A stretch of DNA of 64,000 bases from Paenibacillus sp. (lineage in GTDB: Bacteria > Bacillota > Bacilli > Paenibacillales > Paenibacillaceae): positions 62,001-126,000 of the forward strand of contig JAFWEX010000150.1 of NCBI GenBank assembly GCA_017512705.1, given 5' to 3'. A model generated the notes under the pieces. That model did no database searches. It was not told where the DNA came from and saw only the letters and a program-made list of their open reading frames with translations. The position numbers were made by a program, and so were the translations under genes. Every line of letters starts with the position of its first letter. Within the stretch, counting starts at the first letter, position 1. Below are positions 52,250 to 60,973 of this stretch, piece by piece.

Positions 52250-53287
52250 TTATTTTCTAGATGCTACCGTAAACGAAGTTTCCGTCTGAGCACCGTCCGC
52301 TGTCTCTACAACAAAACTCCATGTGCCTTCCGTTGTTCGAGTACCGACAAACCAGTTCCACTCTATAATTCCATTCTCGTCAGCAACAGCCCAGCCTATA
52401 TGCTGTGCCGAACTCTCACCAGACTTGTAAAAAATCGTAAGATTGGCCGTTGATCCAGGCTCCACCTGAACCTTTACCTTTGCTTGATTCCCTATAAATG
52501 CGGGGTCTGGCTTGGATAAAACGGTCGCTGCATTCGCACTCTTGCCCTCCCCGCTTACGCCATCTGTCCCCTCTCCTGTGTCCCCAATCCATATGCGTTC
52601 TGCCGCAGCAGCTTGAATTCGCAAAGGTTTACTGAGAAAGGGAACTTTCACTGGCAGCTCATAACTTAGCTCAAGTCTGAAATAAGGATTCGTTTTATCC
52701 CTCAGATTGGGGACGGACACTCCGTTCACATGGATCCGCTCCATATCTAACAGCGTTGTGTCGACGAACGGTTGCATTAACGGTTTAATAACAGGATCAA
52801 GCACTACCTCTAATGCCGATGTTTTGATTCTTTGCAGTGGCTCTTCTCCACTTTTTGCAGCTGCTTGCACCCAGTCACTTAGGGGTTCAGGCAATGAAGA
52901 GGCATATTCATCTGCCCATTCGGTAAGAGAAAGCTCTGACCACTTCGATCCCTCTTTTGAGCCCTCACCTCCTGCCGAATCAGAAGGAGCAAAAACAAGA
53001 GAGACTGGATACACCTTTGTTGATAGCTGCTTCACCGTTTCCCCTGCTGTACTCTGCAATGCGGTGGAGATCAGCGTCATCTGAACGATGAAGATAAGAA
53101 ATAGAATAAAAAATAAAAAAACAGGAAGAACCAGTGAAGCCTCCAGCACCATACTGCCCTGTTCCTTTTTCGCTTCCAGCATCTGTTTTCTCAGGGACAT
53201 CAAGCGCTCTAATCTACTTATCCGCGTCATTCGATGTTGCATCTGCACATTCATTCGTTCATCTTGAACCTGAATCCGTTTATCCAT
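52250..53287 (-). CDS. TadE-like pilus assembly protein with C-terminal Ig-like region
   Basis: 345 residues. The N terminus has about 40 polar residues with repeated Met/Arg, then E-Q-G-S-M-V-L-E-A-S-L-V-L-P-V-F-L-F-F-I-L, the TadE/pseudopilin motif with Glu after the predicted cleavage glycine. The mature part has a W-A-D-E-Y-A-S-S-L-P-E-P stretch. The last 95 residues resemble an immunoglobulin-like fold (V-K-V-Q-V-E-P-G-S-T-A-N-L-T-I-F-Y-K). The ATG 53287 has GGAGG five bases before it, and a longer reading overlaps the previous gene. It should be a minor pilin/pilus-base component. Confidence 0.85.
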   Translation of the reverse strand: MDKRIQVQDERMNVQMQHRMTRISRLERLMSLRKQMLEAKKEQGSMVLEASLVLPVFLFFILFLIFIVQMTLISTALQSTAGETVKQLSTKVYPVSLVFAPSDSAGGEGSKEGSKWSELSLTEWADEYASSLPEPLSDWVQAAAKSGEEPLQRIKTSALEVVLDPVIKPLMQPFVDTTLLDMERIHVNGVSVPNLRDKTNPYFRLELSYELPVKVPFLSKPLRIQAAAAERIWIGDTGEGTDGVSGEGKSANAATVLSKPDPAFIGNQAKVKVQVEPGSTANLTIFYKSGESSAQHIGWAVADENGIIEWNWFVGTRTTEGTWSFVVETADGAQTETSFTVASRK

Positions 53288-53318
53288 CGCGCCTCCATCC
53301 AATGGTTTGTTCATCTGT

Positions 53319-55508
53319 TCAATAGGAATAATCCGCCTTCCGTTCGATGTAAAATCGTCCATCCTGTACTTGATCTGCACTCCCCATAGCGGCACCTATA
53401 CTTCGCACAATTCCAGGTAAAAACCATAGCTTAATACTGCTACGAATCTGGCCTGAAGCGTAGGTTTGTTTCTCATCCGGATTTACACCCGTATTCATTC
53501 GAATCAGTGCCAACATGCGAGACATTTTGCGTTCATTATTGCTATGCATAAGCAAAAACAATCGAAGATGATCCTTATACGTCAACTTCACCTTGATGTA
53601 TTTGGACAATTCAACACTGCCGTCTTTCGCCAGTTTCATCATATCTTCTATAGCATGTATAATTCCGTATAGAATCGCCGCAGATAACACAAGAAGCGGA
53701 TTCCCCAGCTTACTGTTTTCGGCAAGTCCTTCAGCTGTTCGGATCGCTAGTCGCATACCAAAGATCTCGGCATACGCAGATGCGATGTTACCTGAAGGAT
53801 TGTGAAATCCGTATATGATATATTCCAGTTCCTGATTCTCCAGCTTGAACACATCATCAGCATTCCCACTGCCTTCCGTCCAAGAAAACAATTGACCAAA
53901 ATCCATGGAATTAAAGTAGGCAAGTGCATACTCATTCTGAAATAACTCATCACCAAGTTGATCCAGTAACCCAGACATTCCACCAAACAGATGATCCATT
54001 CCTTTCATGGCATTTCCGCCAGAATCATAAGGATCACCATCTATCCCCGTCATTTCCGCTCGCACGGAGCTACTCTCATTCAACGCAATGTTGGCTTCAT
54101 AGTATTCCTCCAGCTGTTTGAATGCCTGCATTGAACCCGCATTGCCGTTCTCAATCTTGCTAAATAACCGTTTAATTTCCTTCAATTTACGTTCGGACTG
54201 CTTGTCATTTTCTTTACGCTGGGCATCCGATCCACGTCCATTCTCAAGCTCCTGTTTGCTCTGTGTGATAAGATTGGCTGTACCTGCTCTTATGAAGGAA
54301 TTCATATATCGTTCCGCAGTCTGACTTGCTTGCCTAACCGCAGGTTTGATGGGTACACCACTCATACCTGTCACATTCCGAAGCTGATTATTGAGTTCTA
54401 GGCTATCTTTTCGAACATTAGAGAAGTCTGTATTTTGCGAGATTACACGAGATTTTAACCGATCAAATAGAGCATCTTCCCTAACAAGCTCCGAAGCGAG
54501 TGAACGTGTGCTTTTGGCTTCGTTGCCGGAACCCGTAGATGTCGGACTCGTTCCAGGCAGAGTAGAGCTTCCCACGCTATCATAACTGGCATTCTCAGAA
54601 CGATTTTCTCCTTCCGCAATCACCCGTTTCATTTCTTCATTAATTCCGCGCGCTTCTTCAATTTTTGCCTGCGCTTCGGCAAGCTTGGTCTGATGTACCT
54701 GTAATGCTGGTTGTATGGTCATGCTAATGCCTGTCACAATTTGATTGACACCTGTCCGGTAACGTCCCAATTCCAATATGTACTGCTGCTGATTAAATGG
54801 TAATCCTTCATCTGCCTGCTTTTTATTTAAGTAATCACTATAACGTGCTGCTGCTTCTGCCGCTGTCTCCGGTGCTGATTCAAGCATTTCTTCATAGATT
54901 GACTGGCCTGGCGGTTTCATAATCAGGTCCGGCAGCTTCTTTACCTTCTCAGCAGAGTCTACTTGATTAGCGATAGCTTCATCCAGCAGCTGTTCACGTT
55001 TGTCATAAAGCTTCTGTAATTTCTTCAACAGGTCCACCGTATGGGCTGCTTCTTTCATCTCTTCCGACATCGGCTTGAATCGATTAATCACTTCAATAGC
55101 AAAATCAACTGGAGCTCTATACTTCATGTCTTCCTGGATCTGACGATTAAAAATATCATATCTACCTAGCTCGCGCTCCATATGGAGTGAAGTGGTATCC
55201 CATTGGATGTCCAGGATCGGAAAACCATCCTTAACAGACGAAGGTTTCACACTATCATTCAACACTTTTGCCATGAGTGCATCTCCACTGGTATCCCCGT
55301 ATGCAAACAACCCATACTCCCGAAGTGATGTGTCATAAGCAGACATAACCGATCTTATTGCTGCATGTGTCATACGCTCCGTCTGTACCTTGAAGGCTGC
55401 AATTCTCGAGTAATCTATAAAAATGGCTACAAACATATATACACCAGCCAAAATTAAGATCAAAAACAACGTTACAGCTCCAGATTCACCGTTTCTTTTT
55501 CTGAACAG
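53319..55508 (-). CDS. Large TadG-like membrane-anchored protein, probable CTG start
   Basis: About 729 residues. A short basic start (L-F-R-K-R-N-G) leads to E-S-G-A-V-T-L-F-L-I-L-I-L-A-G-V-Y, the TadG/TadE-like N-terminal helix. The rest is a large, mostly coiled-coil region (about 80-450, with E-A-Q-A-K-I-E-E-A-R-G-I and N-Q-L-R-N-V-T-G) and a C-terminal membrane/structured part. I place the start at CTG 55508, because AAAGGAGG stands nine bases before it and no ATG or GTG gives the conserved N-terminus. It may resemble the DUF5702 family. Candidate pilus-base or export component. It starts 20 bases after the TadE-like stop. Confidence 0.82.
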   Translation of the reverse strand: MFRKRNGESGAVTLFLILILAGVYMFVAIFIDYSRIAAFKVQTERMTHAAIRSVMSAYDTSLREYGLFAYGDTSGDALMAKVLNDSVKPSSVKDGFPILDIQWDTTSLHMERELGRYDIFNRQIQEDMKYRAPVDFAIEVINRFKPMSEEMKEAAHTVDLLKKLQKLYDKREQLLDEAIANQVDSAEKVKKLPDLIMKPPGQSIYEEMLESAPETAAEAAARYSDYLNKKQADEGLPFNQQQYILELGRYRTGVNQIVTGISMTIQPALQVHQTKLAEAQAKIEEARGINEEMKRVIAEGENRSENASYDSVGSSTLPGTSPTSTGSGNEAKSTRSLASELVREDALFDRLKSRVISQNTDFSNVRKDSLELNNQLRNVTGMSGVPIKPAVRQASQTAERYMNSFIRAGTANLITQSKQELENGRGSDAQRKENDKQSERKLKEIKRLFSKIENGNAGSMQAFKQLEEYYEANIALNESSSVRAEMTGIDGDPYDSGGNAMKGMDHLFGGMSGLLDQLGDELFQNEYALAYFNSMDFGQLFSWTEGSGNADDVFKLENQELEYIIYGFHNPSGNIASAYAEIFGMRLAIRTAEGLAENSKLGNPLLVLSAAILYGIIHAIEDMMKLAKDGSVELSKYIKVKLTYKDHLRLFLLMHSNNERKMSRMLALIRMNTGVNPDEKQTYASGQIRSSIKLWFLPGIVRSIGAAMGSADQVQDGRFYIERKADYSY

Positions 55509-55527
55509 CTCCTTCCTCCTCCTTTGC

Positions 55528-56202
55528 TTATTTTTTACTTGTGCCAAAATACTGTACAACTTGCCCTGCCTCTGTAGCTGAAGTGGCAGCCTTGCCGCCT
55601 TTACCTTTGAACTTCGCACCATAGTAACGAATTAAATCCACCGTTCGGATGAATTCAACCGGCTCCACAACTGCGGATGAGCCCCTTGTGAGTACTCGAT
55701 TTCCTGAATCAAACAAAAACATAGGCAGGGGTAGTGAAATAACCTGTTCCAGATGGGTTGTCACTTTCCGCTGAATCAGCGTATTTTGATATGTCATTGT
55801 ACCTTGCATAGCTGAAGGCATCTGGCTGGATGCTTGTGCTAATTTCTTTTCCGAGAGACTTCCTCCCTCACCCGAAGGTATAGGAATACTCACCTCATTA
55901 TTCGCCCCCGCCCATCCAAACAGGGCACCTAAGAGCTGATCATCGGTTAACCTCCAGTACAGATGATCATATTCTCCAGCAGCATATCCGCCTGTCATCG
56001 CCTGTTTTCTACTGTTATCCCAGCTATAAGCAGCTCGTTCGGATGCCGCATAGGCATGCTGGTTCAAAAACGTCTTTTGGTACATATACATCGTAAAAAA
56101 AAGTAGCAGCACAAGAGTAAACAACACAACCGGGAAGACCAGGGAAGCTTCAACGGTGAAGCTCCCTTCTTCCTTTTTGAAGTTTCTACTCAAAGAACTC
56201 AT
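55528..56202 (-). CDS. TadE-like pilus assembly protein
   Basis: 224 residues. The pseudopilin-type N-terminal segment K-E-E-G-S-F-T-V-E-A-S-L-V-F-P-V-V-L-F-T is present near 10-29 (Gly then Glu at +5), with a membrane helix. The extracytoplasmic part is Gly/Ser-rich with aromatic blocks (Y-A-A-G-E-Y-D-H-L-Y-W-R-L). The start ATG 56202 overlaps the flp stop by 17 bases and has no strong RBS, so it is probably translationally coupled. A GTG at 56220 is an alternative. Confidence 0.85.
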   Translation of the reverse strand: MSSLSRNFKKEEGSFTVEASLVFPVVLFTLVLLLFFTMYMYQKTFLNQHAYAASERAAYSWDNSRKQAMTGGYAAGEYDHLYWRLTDDQLLGALFGWAGANNEVSIPIPSGEGGSLSEKKLAQASSQMPSAMQGTMTYQNTLIQRKVTTHLEQVISLPLPMFLFDSGNRVLTRGSSAVVEPVEFIRTVDLIRYYGAKFKGKGGKAATSATEAGQVVQYFGTSKK

Positions 56203-56395
56203 TACTTTTACTGCTGACACTTTTTAGCAAATTTTCGACCAAAGTTTTAATCTGATTTTTAAAAATCAAGGCAATAATGATGATTACGCCGATAATCAGA
56301 ATTAACTCCAGAGTACCTAACCCATCCTCTTCCTTCCACAGTGAGGATATTTTGCTCTTCATTCCTTCTGTTGCATTGCTTCTCAGATCCGTCAT
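56186..56395 (-). CDS. Flp-type pilin
   Basis: A 69-residue prepilin, the main candidate for the pilus subunit. A basic/polar leader ends in W-K-E-E-D-G, followed by L-G-T-L-E-L-I-L-I-I-G-V-I-I-I-I. The Glu stands five residues after the Gly, as in type IVb/Flp pilins, and the hydrophobic stretch is pure. The mature part is short, with K-N-Q-I-K-T-L-V-E-N-L-L-K. AGGAGGAATTGAG precedes the ATG, the strongest RBS of the operon, fitting high output. Confidence 0.88.
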   Translation of the reverse strand: MTDLRSNATEGMKSKISSLWKEEDGLGTLELILIIGVIIIIALIFKNQIKTLVENLLKSVSSKSNEFFE

Positions 56396-56406
56396 CTCAA
56401 TTCCTC

Positions 56407-57276
56407 CTACATATTCATCATCATAAAAGCAGGTGCACCGATCATGACTACGATTGTAAAAAAGATCAATACCATCGGAAACACCAGTTTGGAAGAAGCT
56501 TGCTCTCCCTTGGCCCGGCTAACAGCCTTGCGTTTCTCCCACAGTGCATGTGAAAGATCCCGCAGCGCCAATACAAAGTCACCTCCCCCACGCCGGAAAT
56601 TCAGCAGCACCGTCGTTGTAAAAATCGTCACTTCCTGTACCCCGCATCTGCGACTGAACTGCTCAAATGATTGTTGAAACGAATATCCGTTATTCCAATC
56701 TCCTGCTGCCTTCCTCAGTTCGTTATATAAAGGATGATCCCGGTCACCTTGGCTATCTACGCAGTGAATAATCGCACGTTGTACAGTTTCTCCTGCTCCA
56801 ACCAGAAGGACAATCCGATTAAGTAACTCTGGCAGCTCTATGAGGATATCCTGATCTCTTAGTTTCACTTTGGTGTAAAGGTCCTTATACATAGCAAAAG
56901 GTACAGCGATCCCAAGGACAAACCCTCCGGCTACTCCTCCCAAGCCTGTATCCCCAACGAGTGAAAGTACACACCCTGCCAATAGCAAGAGCCAAGAGTA
57001 AGTCAACATTTCAGCACAATAGAGCAGCGTCTTCTCACCGCTATGCTGTACGCCGTACATCTTTTGGATGGCATGCTGCATTCGGAACATAAGCACTGGC
57101 AATCTGCGGCCAATCTCGAATCTATCCAGTAAAAATAGAAATGGGGCGTGCAATTTCTTGAAACGTATCCCTTTCATATCTAGATTTCGTAAATGTTTAT
57201 AGGTTTGCCCTCGGGTTCGATCAAGCATGAGCCAGCCTACTCCAAGTACTCCTCCAATAATGAGAGGAAGCAGCAT
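56407..57276 (-). CDS. tadC: Tad pilus inner-membrane protein TadC
   Basis: A 289-residue protein of the GspF/TadC fold. It has a cluster of N-terminal and C-terminal membrane segments. Family-like segments are L-P-E-L-L-N-R-I-V-L-L-V-G-A-G-E-T-V-Q-R near 148-167 and F-R-R-G-G-G-D-F-V-L-A-L near 225-236. It pairs with TadB (12 bases upstream) to form the membrane platform for the TadA ATPase. The ATG follows two GAGGAG blocks. Confidence 0.9.
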   Translation of the reverse strand: MLLPLIIGGVLGVGWLMLDRTRGQTYKHLRNLDMKGIRFKKLHAPFLFLLDRFEIGRRLPVLMFRMQHAIQKMYGVQHSGEKTLLYCAEMLTYSWLLLLAGCVLSLVGDTGLGGVAGGFVLGIAVPFAMYKDLYTKVKLRDQDILIELPELLNRIVLLVGAGETVQRAIIHCVDSQGDRDHPLYNELRKAAGDWNNGYSFQQSFEQFSRRCGVQEVTIFTTTVLLNFRRGGGDFVLALRDLSHALWEKRKAVSRAKGEQASSKLVFPMVLIFFTIVVMIGAPAFMMMNM

Positions 57277-57288
57277 CTCCTCAACTCC

Positions 57289-58050
57289 TCACACTTTGAT
57301 ATTCATAATGCGCTGAATCCATAAATAACAGCAGACTAATACAGCAAGTGTGATTGTCGAGATGATGTATCCTATCCCGCTGTATAGAGGTTCCATGAAA
57401 TCACTGGCAGTAAGGTTGAGGAACAACAGAAAAATGAATGGAGCTGCAAACATCACTTTAGATTCAAATTTTTTCTGTGCCACAGCCACCATAATGTCCT
57501 GCTGTATGTCGAGTTTTTCTCCAATCACTGCGGAGGTACGGCGAACGACTTCAACCAAGTCACCACCTGTTCGTTTACAAGTGATGAACACGTCTGCAAA
57601 ATTGGTGATATCTTCGATCTGTGCCCGATCCGAAAAATCCTGCAACGCCTCTTCAATTGGCTGTCCGTATTCCATGCGTGTCCGCAATATGGTGAATTCT
57701 CGGATCAGATCTGTATCCGCTTCTGGGTTTAACATGCGCAAGTCTTCAACTGATTCCTTGAAGCCGTTCTCTACCGACTTCCCTGCCGCCAACGCAGAAG
57801 ATAATGCATAAAGTGCCTGCTTGAAATGCAGACTAAGCGTCATTCTTCTTCGTTCAAGTAACACTTTTGTCCAAAACTTGGGCACCCATATACATCCTGC
57901 TGCTAATATGATTCCGGCGACCCAGTGATGATAAAACAACAAACCAATTCCGAAAAACAGCATACCGCTGACGAGCATACACACGAGGCGCTGCTTGGAG
58001 CTGAGCGTATACACGTTGTAATTCGTTAATAGTTGTCTGCTTTGCTCCAC
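57289..58050 (-). CDS. tadB: Tad pilus inner-membrane protein TadB
   Basis: 253 residues from GTG 58050, with GGGAGG nine bases before it. The GspF-like domain has L-S-S-A-L-A-A-G-K-S-V-E-N-G-F near 80-94 and C-K-R-T-G-G-D-L-V-E-V-V near 155-166, with membrane helices before and after. The reading from 58089 starts before the RBS. A 145-base AT-rich gap separates it from tadA, with no clear promoter or hairpin. Confidence 0.9.
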   Translation of the reverse strand: MEQSRQLLTNYNVYTLSSKQRLVCMLVSGMLFFGIGLLFYHHWVAGIILAAGCIWVPKFWTKVLLERRRMTLSLHFKQALYALSSALAAGKSVENGFKESVEDLRMLNPEADTDLIREFTILRTRMEYGQPIEEALQDFSDRAQIEDITNFADVFITCKRTGGDLVEVVRRTSAVIGEKLDIQQDIMVAVAQKKFESKVMFAAPFIFLLFLNLTASDFMEPLYSGIGYIISTITLAVLVCCYLWIQRIMNIKV

Positions 58051-58195
58051 ACTACACCACCTCCCCATATTTAAAATTTGATAAAGCACAATATGATGAT
58101 ATGTTGAATAATATTTCCCGCAATTAATATCTAAATATCGTTGTTACACGATGTAATTCACCATTTCATCTCCTGTTCCTATCCTCATGTCCAAC

Positions 58196-59470
58196 CTATT
58201 CGACCAAACCCTCTATGTATTCATCAAGCCATTTCCCAAGTCCAGCTGCCTGAATTTTATCTGTCTTGATCAATCTTCCAACCTGAATTAGTCCACCGAT
58301 GATACGACCTTCCCGCTCCTCTTCTTCCTGAAAACGATACAATGGGTTCAGAAGTACTTCACCGTTTTCCATACCAATCACTTCGCTAATCTCTGTTACA
58401 CGTCGTGAACGGTCTCGAAGCCGGGAGAGATGAACAAATATATCGATAGCCGAACTGATCTGCTGCCTTACAACCGTAATAGGAAGATCCGCTCCACTGA
58501 GTACCATTGTCTCTAGTCTGCTGATCATATCCGAGATGGTGTTAGCGTGGCCCGTTGACAAACTTCCATCATGTCCAGTATTCATTGCCTGTAACATATC
58601 CAGCGCCTCCGCTCCCCGAACTTCCCCGATAACAATCCGGTTAGGACGCATCCGCAAGGAGGATTTAATCAAATCCCGGATGGAAATAAGACCTTTGCCC
58701 TCCGTGTTGGCATTTCGTGTTTCTAATGACACCAGATTGGGCACGGTTACGATCTGTAACTCAGCTGAATCCTCAATCGTAATAATCCGCTCGTCAGAAG
58801 GAATGAACTGAGACAAGGCATTTAGAAATGTCGTTTTACCAGATCCTGTTCCTCCCCCGATAAAAATGTTGTACTTGCTCCGTACTAACTGCTGTAATAG
58901 GACGGCTGCCTCCTGATGCAACGCCCCCTTTTCAATCAAATTAGACATCTTCAACGGTTCACTCGGGAATTTCCGGATGGTCATTGTTGGGCCCTTCAGC
59001 GCAATAGGTGGAAGTACGATGTTAACCCGCGAACCATCCTTTAAACGGGCATCCACAATTGGAGAAGATTCATTGACGATCCGGTTTACACCTGAGACAA
59101 TCATCTGAATAATATCTTCCAGCCGCTCTCTGGACTCGAATTGCAGAGGAATCTGTCTGACCTCCCCCTCCTGCTCCACAAATATCTCCCGGTGACTGTT
59201 GATCATAATCTCCGTAATGTTCGGGTGATCAACTAAGGGTTGTAAAATATCTAACCCGCGAAAAGAATCAAACAATCGTTGTACCAGTGCATGGCGTTCA
59301 CCTGAAGTCAGATCCCCAAGGTCCGAATCGCGAAGAACCTTATCCTCGATCCCTCGCCACAGTTCCTCGTCTCCAGCTGATGAAGTCAAATCCAGTGATG
59401 CACGTACTTGTTTACGTATCGTTTGGAACTGCTCTTCCCGATCTGTGATGCTCCATAAATGTTCCGTCAT
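58196..59470 (-). CDS. tadA: Tad pilus assembly ATPase TadA/CpaF
   Basis: A 424-residue secretion ATPase. Walker A is G-G-G-T-G-S-G-K-T-T, followed by an E-D-S-A-E-L-Q Asp box. Walker B is V-I-G-E-V-R-G-A-E-A-L-D, then A-M-N-T-G-H-D-G-S-L-S-T-G-H-A-N (His box), all typical. The N-terminal domain has I-M-I-N-S-H-R-E-I-F-V-E. The start ATG 59470 overlaps the tadZ stop as ATGA, with GGAG upstream. It drives pilus assembly from the cytoplasm. Confidence 0.95.
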   Translation of the reverse strand: MTEHLWSITDREEQFQTIRKQVRASLDLTSSAGDEELWRGIEDKVLRDSDLGDLTSGERHALVQRLFDSFRGLDILQPLVDHPNITEIMINSHREIFVEQEGEVRQIPLQFESRERLEDIIQMIVSGVNRIVNESSPIVDARLKDGSRVNIVLPPIALKGPTMTIRKFPSEPLKMSNLIEKGALHQEAAVLLQQLVRSKYNIFIGGGTGSGKTTFLNALSQFIPSDERIITIEDSAELQIVTVPNLVSLETRNANTEGKGLISIRDLIKSSLRMRPNRIVIGEVRGAEALDMLQAMNTGHDGSLSTGHANTISDMISRLETMVLSGADLPITVVRQQISSAIDIFVHLSRLRDRSRRVTEISEVIGMENGEVLLNPLYRFQEEEEREGRIIGGLIQVGRLIKTDKIQAAGLGKWLDEYIEGLVE

Positions 59471-60816
59471 AACACTCTTAACTCCTGTTGAACCATTTGC
59501 CCTGTCTGTCGTTGCTCGTCTCCCATAGTTTGAACTAACAGAGCACATAATCTCTTCACTTCACGCTGAAAAATGGGTGAGCTCAGCATAACTTCTTCCT
59601 GGTTTAACTGCTTCCATGAAGGGATGTAAGGTAATACGGCATCCACACGCAGATCTGCCCTTGGCAAGGGATTAAGCAATTGTTCCCGGTATTTGTTAAT
59701 TACAAAATATGTCCGCTCCAATACACTTTCGATTACATCTGGCCGATTACGCTCTGCATGATGCAGCCATTGTCCCCATCGATGCATCGCAGCGATATCA
59801 TCCTCTACCAGCCACACAAAGGTATCTGCTGCCTCCATTATGCCTTCGCTTCGTTCATCCCAGCCTGAATCTCCATCCAGAATCAGTACCTCATACTGAC
59901 CACAGTCGGTCAGATATCGAATCAGATCTGTTGTGTCTCCTTTAGACATCTGTAGCATTTCTTTCCGGTTGGTTAACGGCCAAAATACATCCGATTTTAA
60001 TGCTTCATGCGAAATAACATATTCGCTCGCTGCTTTACATGGAGCAATCCCGTCATTCGAATCATCGTTACCAGAGAGCGCAGGGGCAGGCACAGGCACT
60101 TTTTCACCTATCCTTACATTCGTAGCCCTGCCTTGTACTTGTACTGAACCACGTTCCGGTCCCTTTCGTTGCCCCTGAATCTGGCCGCTGTTCACTTCTC
60201 TTCTGCGCGTCTTCAGATCGTATAACAACCGCGATAGCCCCGTCTCTGCCTCTGCATGATGCCGATGAGTCTGACGCAGTCCTTTTTCCAGGAAGGGAAA
60301 CGTACTGTCCAGTGTTTCCAGATTGAGATACAACACAGCATACCCTGCAAGCCCAAGCTGCTTTGCCATATGCATAGCCACGGCTGTTTTACCACTTCCG
60401 GCTGATGCCGATAGTACACCAATGCATAGCGTCTCTTGACCCCGACGTTGGTTTTTCTTACTCTTTGGCTGCCGGCAAGCATTCCTCGCAGCTTCCAACA
60501 AGGTGGACAGTGGCTGGTACTTCATCAGTTGCTTATTCTCATGCTCACCTTCATGTCCTTCACTAAGCATGAGCCATGGGATCCCGGATGCTTCTCCTCC
60601 GTTGATCAGCCACGGATTCAAAAACTCTGGTTCAGCTATGATTAGATCAGGCAAATCACGTTCTTCCTGTTCAGTCATATAATTAGTGAATGCTTCCAAC
60701 TGGGAAAACGCCGTAAACCGCATATGATCGCCCGACGGGCTACTCTGTGCATAATCAAGCCAGGCACGAATATAGTCTTTATCCCTAGCTACCAATACTG
60801 TCTTAAGTACAATCAA
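59467..60816 (-). CDS. tadZ: TadZ/CpaE-like ATPase, first gene of the Tad operon
   Basis: About 449 residues from TTG 60816 (GGGAGG nine bases and GGAG three bases before it). An N-terminal receiver-like domain (K-T-V-L-V-A-R-D-K-D-Y-I-R-A-W-L) is followed by a P-loop ATPase region with S-A-G-S-G-K-T-A-V-A near 138-147 and D-S-T-F-P-F-L-E-K. Later L-I-L-D-G-D-S-G-W-D and F-V-I-N-K-Y-R resemble MinD/ParA-type proteins. The start is set by a strong terminator just upstream. The frame open to 60903 reads through that hairpin and is not credible. TadZ places the pilus machine in the cell. Confidence 0.87.
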   Translation of the reverse strand: MIVLKTVLVARDKDYIRAWLDYAQSSPSGDHMRFTAFSQLEAFTNYMTEQEERDLPDLIIAEPEFLNPWLINGGEASGIPWLMLSEGHEGEHENKQLMKYQPLSTLLEAARNACRQPKSKKNQRRGQETLCIGVLSASAGSGKTAVAMHMAKQLGLAGYAVLYLNLETLDSTFPFLEKGLRQTHRHHAEAETGLSRLLYDLKTRRREVNSGQIQGQRKGPERGSVQVQGRATNVRIGEKVPVPAPALSGNDDSNDGIAPCKAASEYVISHEALKSDVFWPLTNRKEMLQMSKGDTTDLIRYLTDCGQYEVLILDGDSGWDERSEGIMEAADTFVWLVEDDIAAMHRWGQWLHHAERNRPDVIESVLERTYFVINKYREQLLNPLPRADLRVDAVLPYIPSWKQLNQEEVMLSSPIFQREVKRLCALLVQTMGDEQRQTGQMVQQELRVL

Positions 60817-60844
60817 ATTCTCCTTCCCTCCCACAAAAAAGCAC

Positions 60845-60893
60845 AAAAAAACACCGCCCATTACCCGCATGAAATTGCAGGATATGGACGGTG
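60845..60893 (-). terminator. Terminator/attenuator hairpin in the tad leader
   Basis: Leftward, CACCGTCCAT and ATGGGCGGTG pair around an inner CCTGCA/TGCGGG stem, and TTTTTTT follows (60845-60851). It lies 13 bases before the RBS of tadZ. It is either the terminator of the VOC gene or a conditional terminator of the tad operon. Confidence 0.85.
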
Positions 60894-60912
60894 CTTCCGT
60901 CACGTGCTATGA

Positions 60913-60951
60913 ATGTATGCATACTATAGCATACATTTTATGGACGAGCAA
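60913..60951 (-). promoter_or_regulatory. Probable tad operon promoter with overlapping dyad
   Basis: On the minus strand, TTGCTC (60946-60951), a 17-base spacer and TATAGT (60923-60928). The -10 lies between arms ATGTATGC and GCATACAT (60913-60936), an inverted repeat that could be an operator. Transcripts from here would meet the hairpin within about 25 bases. Confidence 0.55.
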
Positions 60952-60973
60952 GTGATTTATTCAAACCTACCGG

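Noticed and set aside
60817-60903. N-terminal extension of TadZ
   Set aside because: The codons fall in a terminator hairpin and T-run. A G-rich RBS with TTG lies after it.
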